A stretch of DNA of 19,450 nucleotides from CAMDPA01 sp050186055 (GCA_050186055.1 JBFWYV010000060.1:1-19450); one strand, 5' to 3'. Positions 7,703 to 15,442 are shown, counted from the first letter of the stretch. Numbers and translations are program-made. The notes: generated from the sequence alone by a model not told the origin.

Positions 7703-9073
7703 CTATCCGGCGTGCCCGTGCAAGCGCATGATGGCGCGAGCGCGTCCGATCAACGGCAGCAGCAGCTTCAGCTCGGGTCCGGCTTCCATTCCGGTGAGCG
7801 CCAGGCGCAGCGGGTGGAACAACTGCCGCCCCTTGCGGCCGGTCGCTGCTTTCACGGCACTGGTCCACCCGCCCCAGGTCGCCTCGCTCCAGGGTTCAGG
7901 CGGAAGCAGACCGGCCGCAGTCTCACAGAAGGCAGCATCTTCGATCACCGGCGCGACGTCGCGCCCGACAACGTTCCACCAGCCGGCAGCGTCTGCGACC
8001 ACGACAATGTTGCCGCGCACGGCATTCCAGAACTCTTCCCCGCCGCCGATGTCCAGACGAGCGAGTTGCTCGCGCACGGCGGCGTATGGCGTGCGGTGCA
8101 GCAGCCGGGCATTGAGCTGGCGCAGCTCCGCCTCGTCGAAGCGGGCCGGCGCGCGCGAGAGCTGATCGATCTGGAAGCGCTGAGCGAGTTCATCGAGCGT
8201 GTCGCAGACATCGATCGCCTGCGACGTGCCGACCAAAGCCGCATGACTCGCGATTGCCATCGGCTCGTACCCGGCATCGCGCAAGCTCGCGACCGACAAC
8301 GACCCGAGACGCTTCGAGAGCGGTCCGCCGTCGGCATCGACCAGCAGACTGTGGTGGGCGAATGCCGGCGGCTCGGCGCCGAATGCCTCGAACAACTGGA
8401 TCTGCACGCCGGTATTGGTGACGTGATCCTCGCCCCTGATCACGTGGCTGATGCCCATGTCGATATCGTCGACGACGCTGGTGAAGGTGTAGAGGTAGGA
8501 GCCGTCCTCGCGGATCAGGACGGGATCGGACAGCGACCCCACATCGACCGACTGCTCGCCGCGGACCAGATCGTGCCAGGTGACCAGGGTCGGAACGGGC
8601 GTCCACCCGCTACCAGCATCAGTATTGGCAAGCCGGAAACGCCAATGCGGACTGCGGCCCCCGGTCTCGGTCGCGGCTCGAGCTTGCTCCGTCAGCCGCA
8701 GGCTCGAGCGGTCGTAGATCGGAGGCAGGCCGCGGGCCCGCTGGCGCTTGCGGCGACGGTCGAGTTCGTCCTCGGTCTCATAGCAGGCGTACAGGCGTCC
8801 CTCGGCCTTCAGCCGCGCGGCGGCGAGGTCATAGAGCGCGATGCGCTCCGACTGCCGTTCCAGGCGGTCCCACGCGAGCCCGAGCCATGCGAGGTCGTCC
8901 TCGATGGCAACGGCGAACTCGGCGGTGCTTCGCGCCAGATCGGTATCATCGAGGCGCAGTATGAACGTGCCGCCATGCCGCCTGGCGTGAAGCCAATTGA
9001 TGAGCGCGGTGCGCAGATTGCCGACGTGCAGACGGCCGGTCGGGCTGGGAGCGAAGCGAACGGTAACGGTCAT
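7703..9073 (-). CDS. gltX: Glutamyl-tRNA synthetase
   Basis: This class I synthetase charges glutamate onto tRNA-Glu, and often onto tRNA-Gln in bacteria that use the amidotransferase route. The 456-residue product opens with VRFAPSPTGRLHVGNLRTA: the HIGH-type motif is HVGN at 16-19. The KMSKS equivalent is PLSKR at 251-255, in DGGPLSKRLGSLS. RGEDHVTNT (213-221) is another family hallmark. The zinc-binding cysteines of E. coli GltX are absent; only one Cys lies in the corresponding CYETEDEL region. Many Alphaproteobacteria carry two GltX paralogues, and the SKRLGSLS form is typical of one of them, so tRNA specificity cannot be assigned from this copy. The start at 9073 is fixed by the Rossmann-fold beginning; the frame remains open upstream to 9238 without family similarity. 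It is divergent from the DAHP synthase gene. Confidence 0.95.
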   Translation of the reverse strand: MTVTVRFAPSPTGRLHVGNLRTALINWLHARRHGGTFILRLDDTDLARSTAEFAVAIEDDLAWLGLAWDRLERQSERIALYDLAAARLKAEGRLYACYETEDELDRRRKRQRARGLPPIYDRSSLRLTEQARAATETGGRSPHWRFRLANTDAGSGWTPVPTLVTWHDLVRGEQSVDVGSLSDPVLIREDGSYLYTFTSVVDDIDMGISHVIRGEDHVTNTGVQIQLFEAFGAEPPAFAHHSLLVDADGGPLSKRLGSLSVASLRDAGYEPMAIASHAALVGTSQAIDVCDTLDELAQRFQIDQLSRAPARFDEAELRQLNARLLHRTPYAAVREQLARLDIGGGEEFWNAVRGNIVVVADAAGWWNVVGRDVAPVIEDAAFCETAAGLLPPEPWSEATWGGWTSAVKAATGRKGRQLFHPLRLALTGMEAGPELKLLLPLIGRARAIMRLHGHAG

Positions 9074-9164
9074 TCTCGAACTTTCTCGAACTTCTCGGAC
9101 CTTGTCCGGCTGCAGCGTGTAGACGCACTGCACCAAATTGCCATCTCCGCGACGCGGGATTTCA

Positions 9165-9219
9165 TGGCATAATGCGGCCGCCCAACGCAACGAGCCGCCG
9201 GTGCGGCGTGACGGCGTTG
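9165..9219 (+). promoter_or_regulatory. Possible extended -10 and structured leader of the DAHP synthase gene
   Basis: TGGCATAAT (9165-9173) resembles an extended -10, although no good -35 is visible. It is followed by nested inverted repeats: outer arms CAACGC (9183-9188) and GCGTTG (9214-9219), and inner arms GCCGC (9194-9198) and GCGGC (9203-9207) around CGGT. The hairpin would sit in the first part of the mRNA leader, some 50 nt before the start codon. No leader peptide or T-run is seen, so a classical attenuator is unlikely. Confidence 0.3.
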
Positions 9220-9267
9220 CGCGCGAAAACAACAACAATACGAGACCGAGAGAGCAGGAGTTCTGAC

Positions 9268-10656
9268 ATGCCGGCGCCTTGGACGCCCGAAAGCTGGAGA
9301 TCGAAGCCGATCATCCAGGTCCCCGAATACCCCGACGAGCGCCAGCTTTCGGAGGTCGAAGCCAAGCTCGCCACGTTTCCACCGCTGGTTTTTGCAGGCG
9401 AGGCCCGGGATCTGAAGCGCGGTCTGGCGCAGGTCGCGGCCGGCAATGCTTTCCTGCTCCAGGGCGGAGACTGCGCCGAGAGCTTCGCCGAGCACAGGGC
9501 CGACAACATCCGCGATTTCCTGCGCGTGTTCCTGCAGATGGCGATCGTTCTCACCTATGCCGCCTCGATGCCGGTGGTGAAGGTCGGGCGGATTGCCGGG
9601 CAGTTCGCCAAGCCGCGCTCGTCCGACTTCGAGAAAAAGGGCGATGTGACACTGCCAAGCTATCGCGGCGACATCATCAACGGCCCCGAATTCACGGCGG
9701 AGGCGCGGACGCCGGATCCGCTGCGCCAATTGGAGGCCTACCGCCAGTCGGCGGCTACGCTGAACCTGCTCAGGGCATTCTCTCTGGGCGGATACGCGGA
9801 CCTCGAGCGCGTGCACCAGTGGAACCTCGGCTTCGTCAAGGACAGCCCGCAAGGCCACCGCTACCAGGAGCTGGCCGATCGCATCAACGAGACCATCGCC
9901 TTCATGCGGGCCTGCGGGATCACCTCGGAGAACACGCCGCAGCTCAAGACGACGAACCTCTACACGAGCCACGAAGCGCTGCTCCTGGGCTATGAACAGG
10001 CGTTCACGCGCCTCGATTCGACGTCGGGCGAGTATTACGCCACCTCGGGGCATATGGTGTGGATCGGCGATCGCACCCGCCAGCCCGACCATGCGCACGT
10101 CGAGTTCTGCCGCGGCATCCGCAATCCGATCGGCATCAAGTGCGGTCCGTCGCTGGAGCCGGAGACCCTGCTCAGGCTGCTCGATACGCTCAATCCGAAG
10201 GAGGAGCCGGGCCGGATCACGCTGATCTGCCGCTATGGCTCCGACAAGATCGACGCGGCGCTACCGAAGCTGATCCGTATGGTGCAGAAGGCCGGCCGCT
10301 CGGTGGTGTGGTCGTGCGATCCGATGCACGGCAACACGATCACGTCGGCGACCGGCTACAAGACCCGGCCGTTCGAGCGCATCCTGCGGGAAGTCGACTC
10401 CTTCTTCGCGATCCACCGCGGCGAGGGCACGCACGCAGGCGGCGTACACGTGGAGATGACCGGCCAGCCCGTCACCGAGTGTACAGGCGGCGCCGGCGCC
10501 ATATCTGACGCGGACCTGTCCGACCGCTATCACACCCACTGCGACCCACGGCTCAACGCCGACCAGTCGCTCGAGCTTGCTTTCCTGATGGCTGAGCGTC
10601 TCAAGCTGGAACGGACCGCACGCGCCGAGCCGCGACAGGCTGCCGTGCCGGCGTAA
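9268..10656 (+). CDS. aroG: Class II 3-deoxy-D-arabino-heptulosonate 7-phosphate (DAHP) synthase
   Basis: The enzyme condenses phosphoenolpyruvate and erythrose 4-phosphate to DAHP, the first step of the shikimate pathway. The 462-residue product is of the class II (plant/Mycobacterium) type. It has GGDCAESF at 66-73 with the metal-ligand Cys69, IKCGPSLEP near 290-298, CDPMHGNT at 350-357 with His354, GGVHVEMTG at 391-399 with Glu396, and HCDPRLN at 424-430 with Asp426, the four expected metal ligands. The start is set by AGGAG at 9256-9260, 7 nt before the ATG. The long N-terminal extension and inserted helices of the mycobacterial enzyme, which carry allosteric sites, look reduced here, so aromatic feedback may differ; this is inference. 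It ends at a strong terminator and faces the amidohydrolase gene. Confidence 0.95.
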   Translation: MPAPWTPESWRSKPIIQVPEYPDERQLSEVEAKLATFPPLVFAGEARDLKRGLAQVAAGNAFLLQGGDCAESFAEHRADNIRDFLRVFLQMAIVLTYAASMPVVKVGRIAGQFAKPRSSDFEKKGDVTLPSYRGDIINGPEFTAEARTPDPLRQLEAYRQSAATLNLLRAFSLGGYADLERVHQWNLGFVKDSPQGHRYQELADRINETIAFMRACGITSENTPQLKTTNLYTSHEALLLGYEQAFTRLDSTSGEYYATSGHMVWIGDRTRQPDHAHVEFCRGIRNPIGIKCGPSLEPETLLRLLDTLNPKEEPGRITLICRYGSDKIDAALPKLIRMVQKAGRSVVWSCDPMHGNTITSATGYKTRPFERILREVDSFFAIHRGEGTHAGGVHVEMTGQPVTECTGGAGAISDADLSDRYHTHCDPRLNADQSLELAFLMAERLKLERTARAEPRQAAVPA

Positions 10657-10684
10657 CCGCGCAGGCCGCTTGCGGACAAGACAA

Positions 10685-10712
10685 GGGCCCGCTCAACCGG
10701 CGGGCCCTTTTT
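10685..10712 (+). terminator. Rho-independent terminator of the DAHP synthase gene
   Basis: Perfect 8-bp stem GGGCCCGC (10685-10692) and GCGGGCCC (10700-10707) around a 7-nt loop, followed by five T. It lies 28 nt after the stop codon. The other strand lacks a comparable T-run, so it mainly stops plus-strand transcription. Confidence 0.9.
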
Positions 10713-10734
10713 CATTGCATCAGGACTATCGGCC

Positions 10735-11730
10735 TCAACCGGCCTTCAGCTTCAGCAGTTTGTCGGCAGTTCCGTGCGTGAACTTCGCCATATCGGCAGG
10801 CGAGAACGCCAACTGATCGAGGAACGCCTTGCCCTGCATGTTGGACGAGTACGGATAGTCCACCGAGAACATGATGCGGTCGAGGCCGAACGTCATCAGC
10901 GCGGCGACGAGCGGCGGCTGCGTAAAGACGCCGCTCGTCGTGATCCAGACCTGATCCAGGATCGTCTGGCTGATCGTGCGCGACAGGTGCCGAACGTGCG
11001 GGGCCGATACGTCATCGATGCGGGCCAGCATGACCGGAAGGCCCTCGCCCATATGGCCGATGACGACTTTGAGATTGCGGTGCTTGTCGAGCGCGCCGGA
11101 CAACACCAGGCGCAGGACGTGAATCGCGGTCTCGGAGTGCCAGCCCCAGCCGGCGGTTTCGATCGCCGTGCTCGCCGATCCGGGCAGGTTCGAATAGTAG
11201 GTATTGCGCACCGCTTCGGGCGCCAGGCTCGGGTGGATGTAGATCGGCACGTCGAGCGCTGCGGCAGCCGCGAGCAGGCTGTCATAACGGGGATCGTCGA
11301 GGAATTTGTCCTCACACGTTCCATTTATCATCGCACCGTGGAATCCCAACTGCTTGACCGCGCGCTCGAGCTCCCTGGCGCAGGCATCGGGCGAGCGCAT
11401 CGGCAGATGGGCGAATCCCGCGAAGCGGTCGGGATGCTTCTTTACCGCACCCGCGAGCACGTCATTGAGCGCGGCGGCGAGATCAACGCCGGCCTGACCG
11501 TCCACCAGATCGGCGCCGGCGGCGGACATCGAGATGACCTGGACGGTGATGCCGGCGGCGTCCATCGCGCTCAACCGTTCCTCGCCGAGGTCCGGCAAGA
11601 GGTCGAGTGGACTCTTATGCCCGGGCAACACCGTACGTGGCCTGAAGCCGCGCTTGATCTTGGCCTCCTCCGGAATCCTGCTGACCAGCGAAGGGACCGT
11701 GAAATGCTCTTCCAGTGCGACAACCCGCAT
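10735..11730 (-). CDS. Amidohydrolase family protein, gamma-resorcylate decarboxylase-like
   Basis: The 331-residue product belongs to the amidohydrolase-2 (ACMSD-like) group of metal-dependent TIM barrels, whose known members decarboxylate aromatic or enoic acids. The pattern follows gamma-resorcylate decarboxylase: VALEEHF at the N-terminus (Glu7 and His9), YIHPS with His166, IGHMGEGLP with His226, and MFSVDYPYSS with Asp291, the full set of expected metal and catalytic residues. SAMDAAGITVQVISMSA (54-70) and the HLPMRSPDACARELERAV block (108-125) are also shared. A good ribosome-binding site (GGGAGG) precedes the ATG at 11730. It lies 145 nt downstream of quiC on the same strand and is likely cotranscribed, which suggests an aromatic acid substrate. 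Hydrolase rather than decarboxylase activity cannot be excluded. Confidence 0.85.
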   Translation of the reverse strand: MRVVALEEHFTVPSLVSRIPEEAKIKRGFRPRTVLPGHKSPLDLLPDLGEERLSAMDAAGITVQVISMSAAGADLVDGQAGVDLAAALNDVLAGAVKKHPDRFAGFAHLPMRSPDACARELERAVKQLGFHGAMINGTCEDKFLDDPRYDSLLAAAAALDVPIYIHPSLAPEAVRNTYYSNLPGSASTAIETAGWGWHSETAIHVLRLVLSGALDKHRNLKVVIGHMGEGLPVMLARIDDVSAPHVRHLSRTISQTILDQVWITTSGVFTQPPLVAALMTFGLDRIMFSVDYPYSSNMQGKAFLDQLAFSPADMAKFTHGTADKLLKLKAG

Positions 11731-11875
11731 CGTCCAACCTCCCGAGATGATGGGCGGGACTGTGGCATCAGATCGAGGGCGGAATCAACTGGTTGCGGCG
11801 GCCGTTCGTCTGGCCGGAAAGCGGAGGACACGCATTCGCGTCCATTCGCCACGGACCGCCGCGGGGACGCTCTGC

Positions 11876-13768
11876 CTACCGCCGCGGCACTGCGGGATGA
11901 CGCGCCAACCGCGCCTGTGCCGCCAGCCGGATCGGCGCGTTGGTCGCGCCAAAGCCCTTGTAGCCGCGGCGCTCGACGAACTCGAAAAAGAACAGGTCCT
12001 CGAAAGGCTGGGTATAGACCTGCAGGTACTCGCCGGTTTCGTCCCGATCGTACAGGATATTGTTGGCGCGCAGCGTATCCAGCATGCGCTCGTCGAGATC
12101 AAAGCGCGCTTCGAGATCGTCGTAGTAGGTGCCGGGGATCGGCAGGATCTTGACGCCGCCGGCCGCCAGCAGCTTCACCGAGGCCACCAGGTCCTGCGAG
12201 GCGAAGGCGACGTGCTGGACACCCGACCCGAAGAACTCGCTGAGAAAGCGGGACGACTGCGTGCGCTGGCTCTGCGAGCCGTTCAGTACGATGCGGACGT
12301 TGGCTTCGGGAGCCTCGATGACCTGGCTCCGCACCAGGCCGCCGGGATCGGCGATGTCCAGCTCCTTGGTCTTATCGACGTCGAGCAGCGACGAATAGAA
12401 CAGGAGCCACGTCAGCATTTCCTCGTACTGCATGGACTGCGAGATGTGATCGACCTCGACGAGGCTGGCCGATTGCGCCGTCCCATCTCCGGCATCGGGC
12501 CTGAACTCGATATCCCAGACGCGGCCGAGATCACTGGCGCTGTCCAGGAAGTAGAGGAGGCTCCCTCCCAGTCCGCGCACGGCCGGAATTTCCAGCTCGC
12601 CGGGCCCGACCGGCTGGCGAAACGGCTTGTCGAGCAACTTCTCGGCGCGGTCCAGTGTTGCCGTCGCGTTCTCGACGCGAAGCCCGATCGCGCAGACGGA
12701 TGTGCCGTGCGCGATCTGATAGGAATGGGCGAAGCCGTCCTTCTCGGCGTTGATGACGAGATTGATGTTGCCCTGCGTCCAGCGGCTGACCGCCTTGGAC
12801 ACGTGCGTACCGGCTCTGGAAAAGCCCATGCCCTTCAACAGCCGCTCCAGACCTGCAACGTCCTTCTCATCCACTGTGAACTCGACGAACTCGACGCCCT
12901 GGGGCCGCGATCTCGCGGGCAGCGAGACGCCGGAGCCGGCCGGCATACGGCCGCCGGCCCGTTGCAGCCGGTCAAGCAGGTAGATCAGCGAGCGGCGGCC
13001 GTCGACGGCAACCGAGCGCGCGGAGCCGGCGCGGAACTGATCATTGAAGATCTCCAGCGACAACGGCCCGTCGTAGCCCGTTTCAGCCAATGCCTTCATG
13101 AAGTCGAGCACGGGCAGATCGCCTTGTCCGGGGAAGCAGCGGAAGTGACGGCTCCACTGCATGACGTCCATATCGAGCAGCGGCGCATCGGCGATCTGGA
13201 CCAGGAAGATGCGTTCCTTCGGGATCGACCGGATCGGGTTGAGATCGGTCTTCATGGCGCAGATGTGAAAGCTGTCGAGGACGACGCCGACATTGGGATG
13301 GTCGGCGCGGCGCACCACCTCCCAGGCATCGCGGTAGTCGTTGACGTGGCGTCCCCACGCCAAGGCCTCGAAGCCGACCCGGATTCCGCGCGCCTCGGCA
13401 CGCTCGCCAAGCTCCCGGAAATCTGCGGCAAGACGCTCGATGCCGCCATGGGACTCGGGCGAGACATTCGAACAGACCATCAGAAGATCGCAGCCAAGCT
13501 CCTGCATGGTGTCGAACTTGCGCTCGGCCCGTGCGAATGCACGCGCGCGCTGGGGCTCGTCCCAGCCCTCGAAGTCGCGAAACGGCTGGAAGGCGATCAG
13601 CTCCAGTCCCAGCCCGTCGATGAGCCGGCGGGCATCGGCGTTGGTGCCATTGAAGGACAGCAGATCATTCTCGAAGATCTCGAGGCCTTTGAAGCCGGCC
13701 GCGGCGATCGCCTCAACCTTCTCGGTGAAATCCCCTGACAGGCATACGGTCGCAATCGAGGTTCTCAT
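11876..13768 (-). CDS. quiC: 3-dehydroshikimate dehydratase fused to an HPPD-like domain (QuiC type)
   Basis: The enzyme converts 3-dehydroshikimate to protocatechuate, linking quinate/shikimate to the beta-ketoadipate route. The 630-residue product has two parts. Residues 1-270 are a xylose-isomerase-like TIM barrel with the metal ligands of this family in place: Glu134 (GFEALAWG), Asp165 (VVLDSFH, followed by His168), Gln191 (VQIADAP) and Glu239 (SLEIFND). Residues 290-600 are a two-module VOC domain like 4-hydroxyphenylpyruvate dioxygenase, with a complete His-His-Glu set: His441 (VDHISQS), His519 (VQHVAFAS) and Glu596 (FFFEFVER). Pseudomonas putida QuiC1 has the same fusion, and its HPPD-like part has no settled activity. 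The ATG at 13768 has GGGAGCGGGAG upstream. The amidohydrolase gene follows on the same strand. No pca or qui genes for further breakdown lie in the window. Confidence 0.92.
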   Translation of the reverse strand: MRTSIATVCLSGDFTEKVEAIAAAGFKGLEIFENDLLSFNGTNADARRLIDGLGLELIAFQPFRDFEGWDEPQRARAFARAERKFDTMQELGCDLLMVCSNVSPESHGGIERLAADFRELGERAEARGIRVGFEALAWGRHVNDYRDAWEVVRRADHPNVGVVLDSFHICAMKTDLNPIRSIPKERIFLVQIADAPLLDMDVMQWSRHFRCFPGQGDLPVLDFMKALAETGYDGPLSLEIFNDQFRAGSARSVAVDGRRSLIYLLDRLQRAGGRMPAGSGVSLPARSRPQGVEFVEFTVDEKDVAGLERLLKGMGFSRAGTHVSKAVSRWTQGNINLVINAEKDGFAHSYQIAHGTSVCAIGLRVENATATLDRAEKLLDKPFRQPVGPGELEIPAVRGLGGSLLYFLDSASDLGRVWDIEFRPDAGDGTAQSASLVEVDHISQSMQYEEMLTWLLFYSSLLDVDKTKELDIADPGGLVRSQVIEAPEANVRIVLNGSQSQRTQSSRFLSEFFGSGVQHVAFASQDLVASVKLLAAGGVKILPIPGTYYDDLEARFDLDERMLDTLRANNILYDRDETGEYLQVYTQPFEDLFFFEFVERRGYKGFGATNAPIRLAAQARLARHPAVPRR

Positions 13769-13858
13769 GGCTCCCGCTCCCGACTTCCCAGTCGATCCAT
13801 CTCAACATGTAGGGTACAGACGTTCAATCGCACCAGCGCTTTTTCTCGCTCCTCTATC

Positions 13859-13877
13859 ATCACACACAGGGTGTGAT
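13859..13877. promoter_or_regulatory. Candidate operator, perfect inverted repeat upstream of quiC
   Basis: ATCACAC (13859-13865) and GTGTGAT (13871-13877) form perfect 7-bp arms around ACAGG. The repeat lies about 90 nt upstream of the quiC ATG and 80 nt upstream of the divergent ELM1-family GTG, in the intergenic region shared by both. On the minus strand a weak TTGAAC at 13827-13822 could be a -35 for quiC. On the plus strand TTGACG at 13888-13893 follows closely. The size suits a dimeric helix-turn-helix regulator, but no regulator gene is nearby. Confidence 0.4.
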
Positions 13878-13957
13878 CAGGAACGTGTTGACGTCGACAG
13901 GGGCGCGGGACAGCCTGCACCGGCGGCTCCGCCCATACCGATCCCTGGGAAACGTTC

Positions 13958-15016
13958 GTGCGCAAGATTCTGATCCTGTCTGACGGCCGGCCCGGTCATG
14001 CGAACCTGTCGGACGGGATCGCTGCGGCGATCGAGCGTCTCGGTCCGGCACAGACCGTGCGCGTCGAGGTGCGGCGCGGGGGCTGGCCGGGTGCGGTGCT
14101 CGCCGCGCTGGTCAGGTCCAGGCTGCCTGCGCGGACCATGCTGCAGAGGGTCTATGGGCTGCAACTTGCGGATCTGCCGGCAGCCGACATCGTCGTATCC
14201 GCCGGCGCGGAGACGCTCGCCGCCAACGTCTGGGTGGCGCGAGGGAGGAGCATTCCCAACATCTTCTATGGATCACTACGCCTGTTCAGCCCGTTGGACT
14301 TCACCCTCGTGCTGACATCGTACGCACGCCGAGCCTCGCGGCCGCATCATGCCCTGGCCCTCAAGCCATCGCGCCTCGACCCGGACCAGCTTTCCGGCCG
14401 GCGTGCGGCTGATGCCACGGACAGTTCGAGACCGCTGGCGACCGCCGCCCTGATCATCGGCGGCAACTCCGGGACGTACACCTACCGGGATGCCGACTGG
14501 ACGCGACTGCTCGGCTTCATCGAGCAGACCGCGCGCTCGCATGGGACGCGCTGGCTGGTGTCGAACTCCCGGCGGACCCCGGACGCGGTAAGCGACCGCC
14601 TGGCCGCCATGGTCGCCGAGGGCGTCTCTCCCGTCGAGCAGTTCATCGATGTCAGACAGCCGATGGCTGCCAGGCTTTCCGACCTGCTCGGCAAGGTCGA
14701 CGCGGTTGTCTGCACCAACGACTCCAGCAGCATGATCTCAGAGTGCGTGTGGGCCCGCACGCCCGTGCTCGGTGTGTTCCCACGCGAGGCCAGCCTGGAT
14801 CGCGACGAACAGAGCTATCGCGACTGGCTTTCGGCGGAGGGATGGAGCCGCGAACTGGCGATAGCGGATCTGAACCCGGCAACCTTTGCGCAGGGAATTG
14901 CCGCCTTGCGGCCGATGCGGTCCAATCCGCTCGAACGGCTATCACAGCTTCTCGTGAACCGTATCCCGGCCCTCACGGCGCCAACTGCGCCCCGAAAAGC
15001 CGAGGCCCCGCCGTAA
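13958..15016 (+). CDS. ELM1/DUF1022 family protein, glycosyltransferase-like
   Basis: The 352-residue product belongs to the family named after plant mitochondrial fission factor ELM1 (DUF1022), common in Alphaproteobacteria, where its role is poorly known. Visible features are ILILSDGRPGH at 4-14, VVSAGAETLAAN at 79-90, LIIGGNSGTYTY at 165-176 and VCTNDSSSMISE at 251-262. The last two resemble nucleotide-sugar-binding loops of GT-B glycosyltransferases, so a role in envelope glycan or lipid modification is possible (inference). There is no signal peptide or transmembrane segment. The start is a GTG with GGGAAA just upstream, and the protein begins directly with the first beta strand. It converges on a small exported-protein gene. 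A weak hairpin (arms at 15004-15013 and 15021-15030) spans its stop but has no T-run. Confidence 0.85.
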   Translation: MRKILILSDGRPGHANLSDGIAAAIERLGPAQTVRVEVRRGGWPGAVLAALVRSRLPARTMLQRVYGLQLADLPAADIVVSAGAETLAANVWVARGRSIPNIFYGSLRLFSPLDFTLVLTSYARRASRPHHALALKPSRLDPDQLSGRRAADATDSSRPLATAALIIGGNSGTYTYRDADWTRLLGFIEQTARSHGTRWLVSNSRRTPDAVSDRLAAMVAEGVSPVEQFIDVRQPMAARLSDLLGKVDAVVCTNDSSSMISECVWARTPVLGVFPREASLDRDEQSYRDWLSAEGWSRELAIADLNPATFAQGIAALRPMRSNPLERLSQLLVNRIPALTAPTAPRKAEAPP

Positions 15017-15076
15017 GTTGCGGCGAGGCCAAATACACAATGCGCGTCTGGTAACCCGCTCAGCGGGACCGGCAGC

Positions 15077-15442
15077 TCAGGGCGACTTCAGCGGCACCCT
15101 CACCCGGCCCATGACGCCGCTCGCCTCGACATCGCGATCGCCGTTCAACTGCTGCTTGGGCTCGGAGGCGCCATAAAGCAGCTCAAGCTTCAGATCCAGC
15201 TTGGGAATCTCACCGATAATGCCCAATCCCGGGATCCTTATCTTAGTACCGGATTCCGATTTCGGTGCGGTGGCTTCAGGCGTCGCGAGTCCGAGCCCGC
15301 GATCGGCGGGAACAGACGCCGACGGCGCAGGCGCTTGCCCAACGCCCGGCATCGGCTTCTCCTCAAAGGCAAAAGCCGTGGAATACATCCACAGAAGCAG
15401 TAATCCGGCAGCTAGCTGTCTCAATCTCATAATCCTGCGCAT
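15077..15442 (-). CDS. Small exported protein, function unknown
   Basis: I do not recognise this protein. From the ATG at 15442 it has 121 residues: a basic start (MRRIMRLRQ), a hydrophobic core LAAGLLLLWMYSTAFAF consistent with a signal peptide cut near AFA, a Pro/Ala/Ser-rich linker, then a short hydrophobic-charged segment IRIPGLGIIGEIPKLDLKLELLYG and a basic tail. There are no cysteines after the signal peptide and no catalytic motif. An ATG at 15430 is also possible. The frame is open to 15526, but that start would lie within the -35 of the upstream promoter. It converges on the ELM1-family gene. Signal peptide, start context and promoter support a real gene. Confidence 0.65.
   Translation of the reverse strand: MRRIMRLRQLAAGLLLLWMYSTAFAFEEKPMPGVGQAPAPSASVPADRGLGLATPEATAPKSESGTKIRIPGLGIIGEIPKLDLKLELLYGASEPKQQLNGDRDVEASGVMGRVRVPLKSP

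Noticed and set aside
7712..9172. 486-residue plus-strand open frame opposite gltX
   Set aside because: It is the shadow of glutamyl-tRNA synthetase, whose motifs are complete on the minus strand.
11534..13738. 734-residue plus-strand open frame opposite quiC
   Set aside because: It is antisense to a clearly recognised two-domain protein and shows no family motif of its own. GC-rich codon use leaves few stops on the opposite strand.
15004..15067. Hairpins between the converging ELM1-family and small exported-protein genes as terminators
   Set aside because: CGCCG/CGGCG and CCCGC/GCGGG stems are short and lack T-runs on either strand.
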